NCBI GenBank assembly: GCA_021820165.1
Contig: JAKADW010000078.1
Location: 1-8,256 of the forward strand
Direction: 5' to 3'
From: Bacillota bacterium
GTDB lineage: Bacteria > Bacillota_E > Sulfobacillia > Sulfobacillales > Sulfobacillaceae
DNA length: 8,256 nt
The notes under the pieces were generated by a model. It was not told the origin of the DNA. It saw nothing but the letters and a program-made list of their open reading frames with translations, and did not search any database. A program made the translations under genes and the position numbers. Position 1 is the stretch's first letter. The number at the start of each line of letters is the position of its first letter. Shown here in pieces: positions 1 through 6,097 of the stretch.

Positions 1-89
1 GTAAATCTGAACGCACGGAGCCTCTTTTTCCAACCCGACGGTCAAGAACGCCGCGGTCGCGATTCCTTGCATCCCTTTCGGCGTCCTAG

Positions 90-121
90 TTGAACTCGAA
101 AAAGCGGTGACGTGATATACT
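90..121 (+). promoter_or_regulatory. Putative extended -10 promoter for the HNH gene
   Basis: TGATATACT at 113-121 is an extended -10 element: TG, one base, then TATACT, which matches TATAAT at five of six positions. A TTGAAC hexamer at 90-95 resembles a -35 box, but the 20-bp spacer is longer than the usual 16-18. The promoter would therefore lean on the extended -10. Transcription would start near 128, about 20 bases before the TTG start and 80 before the alternative GTG start of the downstream gene. This is a match by eye only. Confidence 0.45.
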
Positions 122-150
122 AAAGGGAAGAGTTTTTCGGTACGGAAGAA

Positions 151-780
151 TTGAAGGAGGCGGCCTCGTCGGATTCCCCCACGTTTATTGATGAGCAGGA
201 AGAAAAAGTGCCCGTGGTCGATTTAGCCGGGCGCGAACTAACACCCTGTAGTCCTGAGAAGGCCCAGCAAAATTTACGGGACGGCTTAGCCATTATGTCT
301 CAAGACGGAGTCCTTCACCTCAACTATCAGCCGCTCGCCCATCGCCGCATCTATCGGCAGGTGCAAAAACGCGACGGATGGGTTTGTGCTTGGTGCGGAG
401 GCCCAGGATCGACTTTAGAGCACGTTATCCCCATCTGCTGGGGCGGGCAAACCTCCTTGGACAATTGCGTGATCGCCTGTCGGGCCTGCAATCATAGCCG
501 GAACAACGCTCTACCGTCAACTTTTGTGCGGTGGACCGGCTTTCGCCCCCGTCATCCGGTTGTTCGACATATTTTAGCACACGAGGACGAGCTCTTAGAA
601 AAAGCGCAACAGGCACTCCTGACGCGTCCTTTGGCCTCGTGCCTCACCCGCGAAGAAGCGCAGGTCTGGGTCGCCTATCACGCTCCCTCCAGCGATTGGG
701 TACGGCCCAATCCACCAGACGAACCCATTACCCGTTTAAAGCCCGACACCAAACCCTTCGGCGAATACTTTGTACCATAG
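151..780 (+). CDS. Small PLMP-like plus HNH endonuclease (IshB-like)
   Basis: The product is a 209-residue soluble protein, predicted to be a metal-dependent HNH nuclease. Residues 76-121 hold the domain: zinc-type pairs C79-x2-C82 and C110-x2-C113, catalytic-position H91 in LEHVIP, G98-G99, N105, and N114-N118 after the second Cys pair. Residues 20-58 (VPVVDLAGRELTPCSPEKA and onward to G45) resemble the PLMP/RRxRR segment that opens IscB proteins, though the arginines of that motif are missing. No RuvC segments are present. A PLMP plus HNH composition is what has been described for IshB. The tail from 125 to 209 is charged and unrecognised. The start is uncertain. TTG at 151 has only a weak GGAAG close by. 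GTG at 208 has AGGAAG (197-202) at a 5-base spacing and begins exactly at the PLMP-like segment. The target, guide and biological role are unknown. The gene converges on the ATPase gene with 3 bp between them and no visible terminator. Confidence 0.8.
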   Translation: MKEAASSDSPTFIDEQEEKVPVVDLAGRELTPCSPEKAQQNLRDGLAIMSQDGVLHLNYQPLAHRRIYRQVQKRDGWVCAWCGGPGSTLEHVIPICWGGQTSLDNCVIACRACNHSRNNALPSTFVRWTGFRPRHPVVRHILAHEDELLEKAQQALLTRPLASCLTREEAQVWVAYHAPSSDWVRPNPPDEPITRLKPDTKPFGEYFVP

Positions 781-783
781 ACC

Positions 784-2091
784 TCACGCGAGATGCATGC
801 GTCCTTTGGCCCAATCTCGACGCCGCTGAACTTCTTCGGGCAAGGTGCGAGCCCACGGAATCACCTGGCCTATAGCCTTTTCCAGAATCCCCGGGCTTAA
901 GGGTTGCCCGTCCTCTTCGGCAAGAAATTTCGCTTCGACAACCAGCGCCTCAATATCGGCCCCCGAAAAATCCTTCAGTCGCGCGCCGATTCCCTGAAAC
1001 GGGGCCATATCGGACACCCCTTGGTTGGCCAAATGGATTTGCAGTATCTCCTCCCGAGCTTGGGCATCCGGCAAGTCGACAAAAAAGAGGGCGTCGAAAC
1101 GTCCAGGCCGCCAAAATTCCGGGGGCAGATCGCTTAGATCATTCGCGGTGGCTGCCAACATGATTGGTGCGTCATGGTCCTGCATCCAGGCCAGCAAGTA
1201 ACCCACCAAACGTTGGCTTACGCCGCCATCATCTTGGGCATGGCCTGGGGCAAGTCCTTTTTCAATCTCATCCACCCACAAAATAGCCGGGGCGAGGTGC
1301 TCGGCAGCCGAGAGCGCCACGGTTAACTGCGATTCAGACTGCCCCACATAGCGGCCCAGGAGGCCTCCCCAATTAAGCCGTAACAAGGGAAGCTCCCACG
1401 ATTTTGCCCACGCCTCCACCGCCAGACTCTTCCCCGTACCGGGGACCCCATAGAGCAGCACCCCGCGGGGAAAGGGCAAGTAGGTCGGCCGGGATAAGGC
1501 GAGGGCTCGACGGTCGGCCCAGGCTTTTAATTGTCGAAGCCCTCCCACCCTGCGCCAATCCCGCTTGGGATCGATGAGTTCGAGCCCGGCCACATCAACC
1601 GCTTGTCGCTGCGCCAAGCGGCGAAGGCGAGGATCTGCACTTGACTGCCAATCCCGCATTTTACGACCTGGCTCACCACCGACAACCGTGAGGCTGTCGT
1701 GCTTAAGGCTCGGGGGAAGGGGGTATCCGACAGGCGCCGACGCAATCAGCATGACTGGTGTGTCCCGGCGGGCGATCTCCTTGAGGGCCCGCCGGGCAAA
1801 GGGAGACAGCGCCTCCAGTGCCAAATCCCAAGCGACAATGACACCCTCGGAAGCCGTCCATGCCCTCTCTAAAAACGTGTCCGGGTCTCGGGTCAGGTGA
1901 CCACCAATCGCGTCACCGGGACGCACAAGTCCAGTCACCGCACTCCATTCCCAGAGCGGTACATCCCGGCGCTCGGCCAAATTGCGGGCCTGGCGGCGCA
2001 CGACCGCCTCATCCCCATTGACTACCTCAATGAGCCGAACCCCTTCATCCCACCACCGATCCCACTCGCGAAAAGCGTCCTCCTGATTCAT
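784..2091 (-). CDS. AAA+ ATPase, Ycf46-like
   Basis: This 435-residue protein has a C-terminal AAA+ module. Numbered from the GTG one codon upstream, the Walker A is GVPGTGKS (216-223), the Walker B is ILWVDE (271-276), and sensor 1 is N318 in ATAND. Arginine fingers R329 and R332 lie in WRPGRF, and an FSGAD helix start follows at 376-380. The N-terminal 180 residues have no motif I can name, but their layout and the RVGGLRQLKAW linker resemble the Ycf46 family of cyanobacteria, plastids and various bacteria. Members usually run near 500 residues, so this one is somewhat short. No membrane segment is visible, so it is probably a cytoplasmic oligomeric ATPase. Its client is unknown. ATG at 2091 is preferred because GAGGAA (2102-2097) lies 5 bases upstream. 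A GTG at 2094 is the alternative. The ATG shares one base with the argS stop (TGATG), implying translational coupling as the last operon gene. Confidence 0.82.
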   Translation of the reverse strand: MNQEDAFREWDRWWDEGVRLIEVVNGDEAVVRRQARNLAERRDVPLWEWSAVTGLVRPGDAIGGHLTRDPDTFLERAWTASEGVIVAWDLALEALSPFARRALKEIARRDTPVMLIASAPVGYPLPPSLKHDSLTVVGGEPGRKMRDWQSSADPRLRRLAQRQAVDVAGLELIDPKRDWRRVGGLRQLKAWADRRALALSRPTYLPFPRGVLLYGVPGTGKSLAVEAWAKSWELPLLRLNWGGLLGRYVGQSESQLTVALSAAEHLAPAILWVDEIEKGLAPGHAQDDGGVSQRLVGYLLAWMQDHDAPIMLAATANDLSDLPPEFWRPGRFDALFFVDLPDAQAREEILQIHLANQGVSDMAPFQGIGARLKDFSGADIEALVVEAKFLAEEDGQPLSPGILEKAIGQVIPWARTLPEEVQRRRDWAKGRMHLA

Positions 2092-3761
2092 CACATTTCC
2101 TCGGGCTGACTTATCCCCATCAGTGATAGTCCCCGCGTATTCACCGCCAGCACTGCCTCGGCCAGCGCCAATCGCGCTTGACGCACGGCCGGCTCCGCAT
2201 CGAGAATTCGATGGGCGCGATAGAAAGCGTGGAAGGCAGCCGCCAACTCGGTCATAAACTTGGCCAAATGTTGAGGGGCCCGCTCTTGTGCTACTCGCAC
2301 CAGCACTTCAGGAAACCGCGCCAGCAAGAAGAGCAAGTCCCGCTCCTCAGCCGATGTCAACCACCGAAGGTCGACCGGCGTGCTCTCCTCTTGACGGGCG
2401 CGCCATTGGCGCAGAATACTGTGGATACGGGCCCCAGCATATTGCACGTAATAGACCGGGTTGTCGGACCCCTTGAGGGTGGCCAAGTTCAAATCAAAAT
2501 CCATGGGAGTTTCTGGAGACCGTTCCAAGAGAAAGAAGCGTGCCGGATCCACCCCCGCTTCCTCGATTAGGTCCTCCAAGGCGACAAAGTCGCCACCTCG
2601 TTTCGACATACGCACGAGTTCTTGCCCACGCATGAGCCGCACCAATTGGATGATGAGCATTTCTAGCCGCTCGGGAGGATAGCCGAGCGCCTCCACCACC
2701 GCACGCATACGACCAATATACCCGTGATGATCCGGCCCCAAGAGATCGATGACATAGTCGAACCCGCGATCGAACTTACCAGCATGATAGGCGGCGTCAG
2801 GCACAAAGTATGTGTAGTTGCCATCGGATTTCACCATCACCCGATCCTTGTCGTCGCCAAACTGGGTCGAAGTAAACCACAAGGCTCCGTCTTGCTGGAC
2901 GATATAGCCCCGCTCGCGCAGCCGCTCGAGTACCGCTTTCGGAGCTCCCGCCTCTCGGAGTGACCGTTCCGAAAACCACCGGTCGAATTCCACCCGAAAA
3001 GCCCGGAGTGTCTCTTCGTGGCCCCGACGAATCCGCTCCGCCGCCCAAGCTCCCAAAGACGGATGGTCCTTCTCGGTGAGCGCATGGGCATCGACCTCGG
3101 GATGCTCAGCCTTATATTGCTGGGCAAGCTCTTTCACGTAATCCCCCGGATAGACGTTCTCCGGCCAGTCCCTTAGCACCTCGTCGCCCGCTAGCTCTCG
3201 AAGTCTCAGTGCCAGGGCGTGACCTAAGGTCGCAATCTGATTGCCGGCGTCGTTGACATAAAACTCCCGGGAGACGTCGAATCCCACCGCAGTCATCACC
3301 CGTGCCAAGGTATCGCCCACAGCGGCGGCTCGCCCACTGACCACCACCATCGGCCCGGTGGGGTTGGCCGAGACATATTCAAGGAGGACTTTTTGACGGC
3401 CCCCGACATCGCTATTGCCATATTGGAGGGGGGCCGCCCGGACTTGGTTCACGACCTCGGCCAACCAGTGGGTCTCCAAGGTCACATTTAAGAACCCCGG
3501 GCCTGCCACCTCAAGCGACTTTACCAGCGGAAGTTCCCGCCACACATCAAGTAGTTGCTGCAACAGGGTCCGCGGCGGTATTTTTGTACGGCTAGCAACC
3601 TTTAACGCAAAGCTGGTGGTTAAATCCCCGTGGCCACTCTCGGTGGGCACATCCAACCGTACCATGTCATCCAGCCCCGGAAACCCGGACCCCTGAAGAA
3701 AGTCAAGAATGACCCGCCGAATCTCTTGGCGGGCCTCGTCCAACCGCGATACGTAGGGCAT
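2091..3761 (-). CDS. argS: Arginyl-tRNA synthetase with atypical HIGH motif
   Basis: ArgS charges tRNA-Arg with arginine using ATP in the cytoplasm. The 556 residues are of normal length and family order: an N-terminal Arg-tRNA additional domain (about 1-110), the class I catalytic core opening with EYVSANPTGP (128-137), FYVNDAGNQ (167-175), LGPDHHGYIGRM (341-352), a KMSK-type loop RMSKRGG (384-390), and DNPVYYVQYAGARIHSIL (433-450) leading into the DALR anticodon-binding domain. The striking feature is the first signature. The expected PLHVGHGR reads PMVVVSGR (137-144), so both histidines and the glycine of HIGH are gone while flanking residues are intact. A frameshift is excluded because the family match continues without interruption on both sides. 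ATG at 3761 has AGGAGG 6 bases upstream, and that site overlaps the speB stop. Most likely this is an ArgRS subtype. An inactive or repurposed paralogue cannot be excluded from this window. Confidence 0.95.
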   Translation of the reverse strand: MPYVSRLDEARQEIRRVILDFLQGSGFPGLDDMVRLDVPTESGHGDLTTSFALKVASRTKIPPRTLLQQLLDVWRELPLVKSLEVAGPGFLNVTLETHWLAEVVNQVRAAPLQYGNSDVGGRQKVLLEYVSANPTGPMVVVSGRAAAVGDTLARVMTAVGFDVSREFYVNDAGNQIATLGHALALRLRELAGDEVLRDWPENVYPGDYVKELAQQYKAEHPEVDAHALTEKDHPSLGAWAAERIRRGHEETLRAFRVEFDRWFSERSLREAGAPKAVLERLRERGYIVQQDGALWFTSTQFGDDKDRVMVKSDGNYTYFVPDAAYHAGKFDRGFDYVIDLLGPDHHGYIGRMRAVVEALGYPPERLEMLIIQLVRLMRGQELVRMSKRGGDFVALEDLIEEAGVDPARFFLLERSPETPMDFDLNLATLKGSDNPVYYVQYAGARIHSILRQWRARQEESTPVDLRWLTSAEERDLLFLLARFPEVLVRVAQERAPQHLAKFMTELAAAFHAFYRAHRILDAEPAVRQARLALAEAVLAVNTRGLSLMGISQPEEM

Positions 3762-3767
3762 GCGGTT

Positions 3768-3773
3768 CCTCCT
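3768..3773 (-). promoter_or_regulatory. argS ribosome binding site overlapping the speB stop
   Basis: AGGAGG on the minus strand lies 6 bases before the argS ATG. It shares bases with the TAG stop of speB (TAGGAGG), so ribosomes ending speB would sit on the argS initiation site. This supports coupled expression and fixes the argS start. Confidence 0.8.
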
Positions 3774-4632
3774 AACCGTGGGTAATTGCTAAGAGTCCCT
3801 CTCGCACCATCTTGGCCGCCAGCACCGCTGACCGCTGAGATAAATCGTGGGCCGGCATGGCCTCGACTAAGTCCATCGAAACCACGTCCAACTCGCGCAT
3901 GAGGCGAATCGCCTCCAGTGCCTCGCCGGATGATATTCCCCCAGGTTCGGGCGTTCCCGTCCCTGGCATGAAAGCCGGATCAATCACATCAATATCTATC
4001 GTGACATATACGGGACGTCCCTTCAACTCGCCCAGGCGTTCTTGAAGCGGGCGCAACACCTCGTGCGGGTGAAAGTGCACATGCTGCCGTGCGAAGGCCA
4101 CTTCATCCCGGGTCGCCGAACGAATGCCGAACTGATAGAGGTGCTTCGGCTTTAAGTGTTCCGTAATGCGCCGCAAAACGGTGGCATGGGAAAGCTTTTC
4201 CCCTAAGTAGTCCTCACGAAGGTCCGCATGGGCATCAAAGTGGATAACCGCTAAATCGGGATAACGCTTGACCACCGCCTGCACCAATGGCAAGCTGACG
4301 AGATGTTCGCCCCCTAAGGCAAAAAAGCGGCTGCCACGTGAGAGAATCGAATCGGCCGCATCATAAATATGGGCCAGACTCTGTTCCACGTTGCCAAACG
4401 GCAACTCCAGGTCTCCGGCATCATGAACGGAGGTTTCTTCCAAGTCCCGGTCCTGGGCCAAGGAATAGGTCTCGATGGCATAGGATGCCTCTCGCACCCG
4501 GGCCGGACCGAAGCGCGAGCCCGGTTGAAACGACACCGTAAAGTCCATAGGAATGCCGAAATAAACCAGTTCAGCCTCCTGGAGCGGCGCATTCATTCCT
4601 AAAAACCGATCGGTGCGGCTGAACTCGCTCAT
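3772..4632 (-). CDS. speB: Agmatinase (ureohydrolase family)
   Basis: SpeB hydrolyses agmatine to putrescine and urea with two Mn ions in the cytoplasm. The 286-residue protein has the full ureohydrolase set: H110 in GGEH, the DAHAD cluster at 133-137 (D133, H135, D137), SHA at 148-150, DIDVIDP at 213-219 supplying D213 and D215, then SMDLVEAMP at 252-260. Its length is usual for bacterial agmatinases. The ATG at 4632 overlaps the speE stop by four bases (ATGA), with GGAGG (4647-4643) 10 bases upstream. Lying directly after an aminopropyltransferase gene, it could instead act on N1-aminopropylagmatine, as in the Thermus route. The motifs do not separate these two substrates. Arginase or guanidinobutyrase is less likely given the pdaD and speE neighbours. 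Confidence 0.92.
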   Translation of the reverse strand: MSEFSRTDRFLGMNAPLQEAELVYFGIPMDFTVSFQPGSRFGPARVREASYAIETYSLAQDRDLEETSVHDAGDLELPFGNVEQSLAHIYDAADSILSRGSRFFALGGEHLVSLPLVQAVVKRYPDLAVIHFDAHADLREDYLGEKLSHATVLRRITEHLKPKHLYQFGIRSATRDEVAFARQHVHFHPHEVLRPLQERLGELKGRPVYVTIDIDVIDPAFMPGTGTPEPGGISSGEALEAIRLMRELDVVSMDLVEAMPAHDLSQRSAVLAAKMVREGLLAITHG

Positions 4633-5459
4633 CGAACGATATCCTCCACAAACTTCGGCAGAACAAAGCAGGAGCGCTGAATCGCCGGCGTCCAGTAGCG
4701 CGTTTCGATGGCGTCAGCGTCCACCCGCCTAGACGGTTGGGGCAGCCCATTGGTCGCCATTAAAAAGCTCCACAAACCGCTGGGATATGTGGGGATCGCG
4801 GCCAAATAAAGATTGACGTCGGAAAACGCCGTCTTCATGCCGTCTTTCATCTGACGAATCAGCGCTTGGTGCAAAAAGGGCGATTCCGATTGAGCGACCA
4901 AGACCCCGTGGGGTTTCAGCGCCTGGGCAATGCTTTGATAGAAATCGGCTTGGAACAGTCCCTGGGCCGGCCCCACCGGATCGGTGGAATCCACAATAAT
5001 GACATCAAAATCGCGCGCATTCTTAACCCATTCGATGCCGTCGGTGTAGTGAACAGACGCCCGGGGATCATCGAGGGCCGACGATAGGGCCGGGAAAAAT
5101 TCCCGCGCCGCATCCACCACCGCCTTGTCGATTTCCACCAGGTGAGCCTCCAAGACACTCTGATGCTTCAAAATTTCGCGGATGGCACCTCCATCGCCGC
5201 CCCCAATCACCAACACCTTCTTGGGATCATCCAACATGAAGAGCGGCACATGGGTAATCATCTCGTGATAAACAAACTCATCGCCATCGGTGGTCTGTAC
5301 GGCACCGTCCAAGGCCAAGAGACGACCGAAAGTCTCCGTCTCCGCGACCAACAAGTCTTGAAACGGCGTCTCCATCGCACGCAATATACTGGTGATGCGA
5401 AGTCCTAAAGTAAGCGCCTCGGTTTGGTATTCCGTAAACCAGGTTTGCCGCTTTGCCAC
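4629..5459 (-). CDS. speE: Spermidine synthase (polyamine aminopropyltransferase)
   Basis: SpeE moves the aminopropyl group of decarboxylated S-adenosylmethionine onto a diamine, normally putrescine, to give spermidine. The 276-residue protein shows the family motifs in order: LDGAVQTTDGDEFVYHEM (50-67), the nucleotide loop GGGDGG (86-91), VEID (108-111), DG at 140-141, the catalytic-region DSTDPVGPA (157-165), QSESPF (190-195), and IPTYPSGLWSF (222-232). GTG at 5459 is chosen because a strong CGGAGGG site lies 7 bases upstream and family similarity begins right there. The frame stays open upstream to 5678 but that part runs antisense through pdaD and has no family match. Agmatine is an alternative acceptor, as for the Thermus enzyme. 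No speD for the decarboxylated donor is in view, so it must lie elsewhere. Confidence 0.94.
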   Translation of the reverse strand: MAKRQTWFTEYQTEALTLGLRITSILRAMETPFQDLLVAETETFGRLLALDGAVQTTDGDEFVYHEMITHVPLFMLDDPKKVLVIGGGDGGAIREILKHQSVLEAHLVEIDKAVVDAAREFFPALSSALDDPRASVHYTDGIEWVKNARDFDVIIVDSTDPVGPAQGLFQADFYQSIAQALKPHGVLVAQSESPFLHQALIRQMKDGMKTAFSDVNLYLAAIPTYPSGLWSFLMATNGLPQPSRRVDADAIETRYWTPAIQRSCFVLPKFVEDIVR

Positions 5460-5466
5460 CCTCTGT

Positions 5467-5473
5467 CCCTCCG
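5467..5473 (-). promoter_or_regulatory. speE ribosome binding site deciding the GTG start
   Basis: CGGAGGG on the minus strand, in the 16-bp gap between pdaD and speE, sits 7 bases before the GTG at 5459. It selects this start over upstream in-frame codons that would overlap pdaD. Confidence 0.8.
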
Positions 5474-5475
5474 CC

Positions 5476-5937
5476 CTAGTACCAGAGTGCCACCGCTGCA
5501 AAGGCGCAACCAATGGCCTCGACCCGATGCTGCACCGCACGCACCACAACACGCTCAATGTCCCGCCCACGGGCTCGAAACGCCTCCCGAGCCATCTGTT
5601 CAACAGTGCGGGCCGCCTCTTCTTCGCTGCAATGGCCGGAGAACTCCATGATGACCCCGTACTCGTCGGGGCGCCCAATGCCTACAGCCACCGCTGCAGA
5701 AATGAGCGTTCCCGGCTCCTCCGAAGTCACGGTTCCGTACGCGGTGGGCATCAGACTGCCTGGAACCGCTTCAAACCTCTCTACCTCTTGTGCCCCCGGG
5801 GGTAAAATGGAACTCACCCGAAGTAAATTCAAATTGCCAATGCCCGCCGCGAGAAGCGCATTGTCAAAAGCGTTAAGACGGGTGGGGCCCTCGGCCGCAC
5901 CGGCCATCACGGTAAATTTGCGTGGCGTGGGTAACAC
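5476..5937 (-). CDS. pdaD: Pyruvoyl-dependent arginine decarboxylase
   Basis: PdaD decarboxylates arginine to agmatine, the first step toward polyamines. The proenzyme cuts itself so that a serine becomes the N-terminal pyruvoyl group of the large subunit. The 153-residue product matches the compact archaeal-type family. The self-cleavage site is VSSILPPG (41-48), with cleavage expected between S42 and S43. N37 in NLNLL and E98 in MEFSG fall where the conserved Asn and catalytic Glu of the Methanocaldococcus jannaschii enzyme are expected. The beta chain would be about 42 residues and the alpha chain about 111. GTG at 5937 is chosen because AGGAGG lies 7 bases upstream; the longer open frame to 6309 runs antisense through the PBP start and has no match. 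It heads the operon. Pyruvoyl histidine or aspartate decarboxylase is unlikely given speB and speE beside it. Confidence 0.92.
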   Translation of the reverse strand: MLPTPRKFTVMAGAAEGPTRLNAFDNALLAAGIGNLNLLRVSSILPPGAQEVERFEAVPGSLMPTAYGTVTSEEPGTLISAAVAVGIGRPDEYGVIMEFSGHCSEEEAARTVEQMAREAFRARGRDIERVVVRAVQHRVEAIGCAFAAVALWY

Positions 5938-5944
5938 AGACTTG

Positions 5945-5950
5945 CCTCCT
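5945..5950 (-). promoter_or_regulatory. pdaD ribosome binding site deciding the GTG start
   Basis: AGGAGG on the minus strand lies 7 bases before the GTG at 5937, and about 12 bases after the predicted transcription start. It decides the short 153-residue form of pdaD. Confidence 0.75.
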
Positions 5951-5968
5951 ATCCCCATAGTCTTGGCT

Positions 5969-5996
5969 ATTATAGCAGACGCTTCCAAGTTAGCAA
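5969..5996 (-). promoter_or_regulatory. Sigma-A-type promoter of the pdaD-speE-speB-argS-ATPase operon
   Basis: On the minus strand TTGCTA (5996-5991) is followed after 16 bases by a perfect TATAAT (5974-5969). The TG at -15/-14 (TGCTATAAT) adds an extended -10. Transcription should start near 5962, leaving a 5' leader of about 25 bases. That is too short for a riboswitch or T-box, so no leader-based arginine or polyamine sensing is visible. Confidence 0.75.
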
Positions 5997-6052
5997 CTAA
6001 ATCGTAGTCTGTCCTAATTTGGCGCCCTCCATTGCACAGAATTAACAGATTA

Positions 6053-6065
6053 GGTGGCGGCCACC
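6053..6065. promoter_or_regulatory. Perfect inverted repeat between divergent genes
   Basis: GGTGGC-G-GCCACC is a perfect 6-bp-arm palindrome around one central base. It sits 33 bases before the PBP start codon and 57 bases upstream of the pdaD -35 box. It could be an operator for a dimeric regulator of either gene. A single short GC-rich palindrome can also occur by chance, and there is no second copy in the intergenic region. Confidence 0.3.
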
Positions 6066-6084
6066 ACGCCATACTAACCCGTGA

Positions 6085-6092
6085 AAGGAGGT
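6085..6092 (+). promoter_or_regulatory. PBP ribosome binding site deciding the ATG start
   Basis: AAGGAGGT is a near-perfect anti-16S match, 5 bases before the ATG at 6098. It selects that start over the in-frame ATG at 6032, which has no such site. No convincing -35/-10 pair for this gene was found in the intergenic region. Confidence 0.8.
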
Positions 6093-6097
6093 TCCCG

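Noticed and set aside
1..72. A possible partial gene on the minus strand, starting at ATG 72 and running off the left edge (MQGIATAAFLTVGLEKEA and onward).
   Set aside because: The frame is open and protein-like, but only 24 codons are visible, the purine-rich AAAGGG abuts the ATG with no spacer, AGGA lies 11 bases away, and I recognise no family. The same frame is also open antisense to the HNH gene, which weakens it.
1..150. An omega-RNA-like guide RNA upstream of the PLMP-HNH gene.
   Set aside because: Only short weak pairings such as ACGCC with GGCGT are visible, and the window gives too little upstream sequence to judge.
2178..3696. Several open frames on the plus strand across argS.
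   Set aside because: They are low-complexity-like shadow frames of a GC-rich gene with no motifs or ribosome sites, opposite a confidently identified ArgRS.
5460..5678. A 73-residue N-terminal extension of SpeE from ATG 5678.
   Set aside because: It lies antisense-frame over the end of pdaD, has no family similarity, and the GTG at 5459 has a strong, well-spaced ribosome site.
6032..6097. A 22-residue upstream extension of the PBP from ATG 6032.
   Set aside because: There is no ribosome site for it, while AAGGAGGT is placed ideally for the ATG at 6098.
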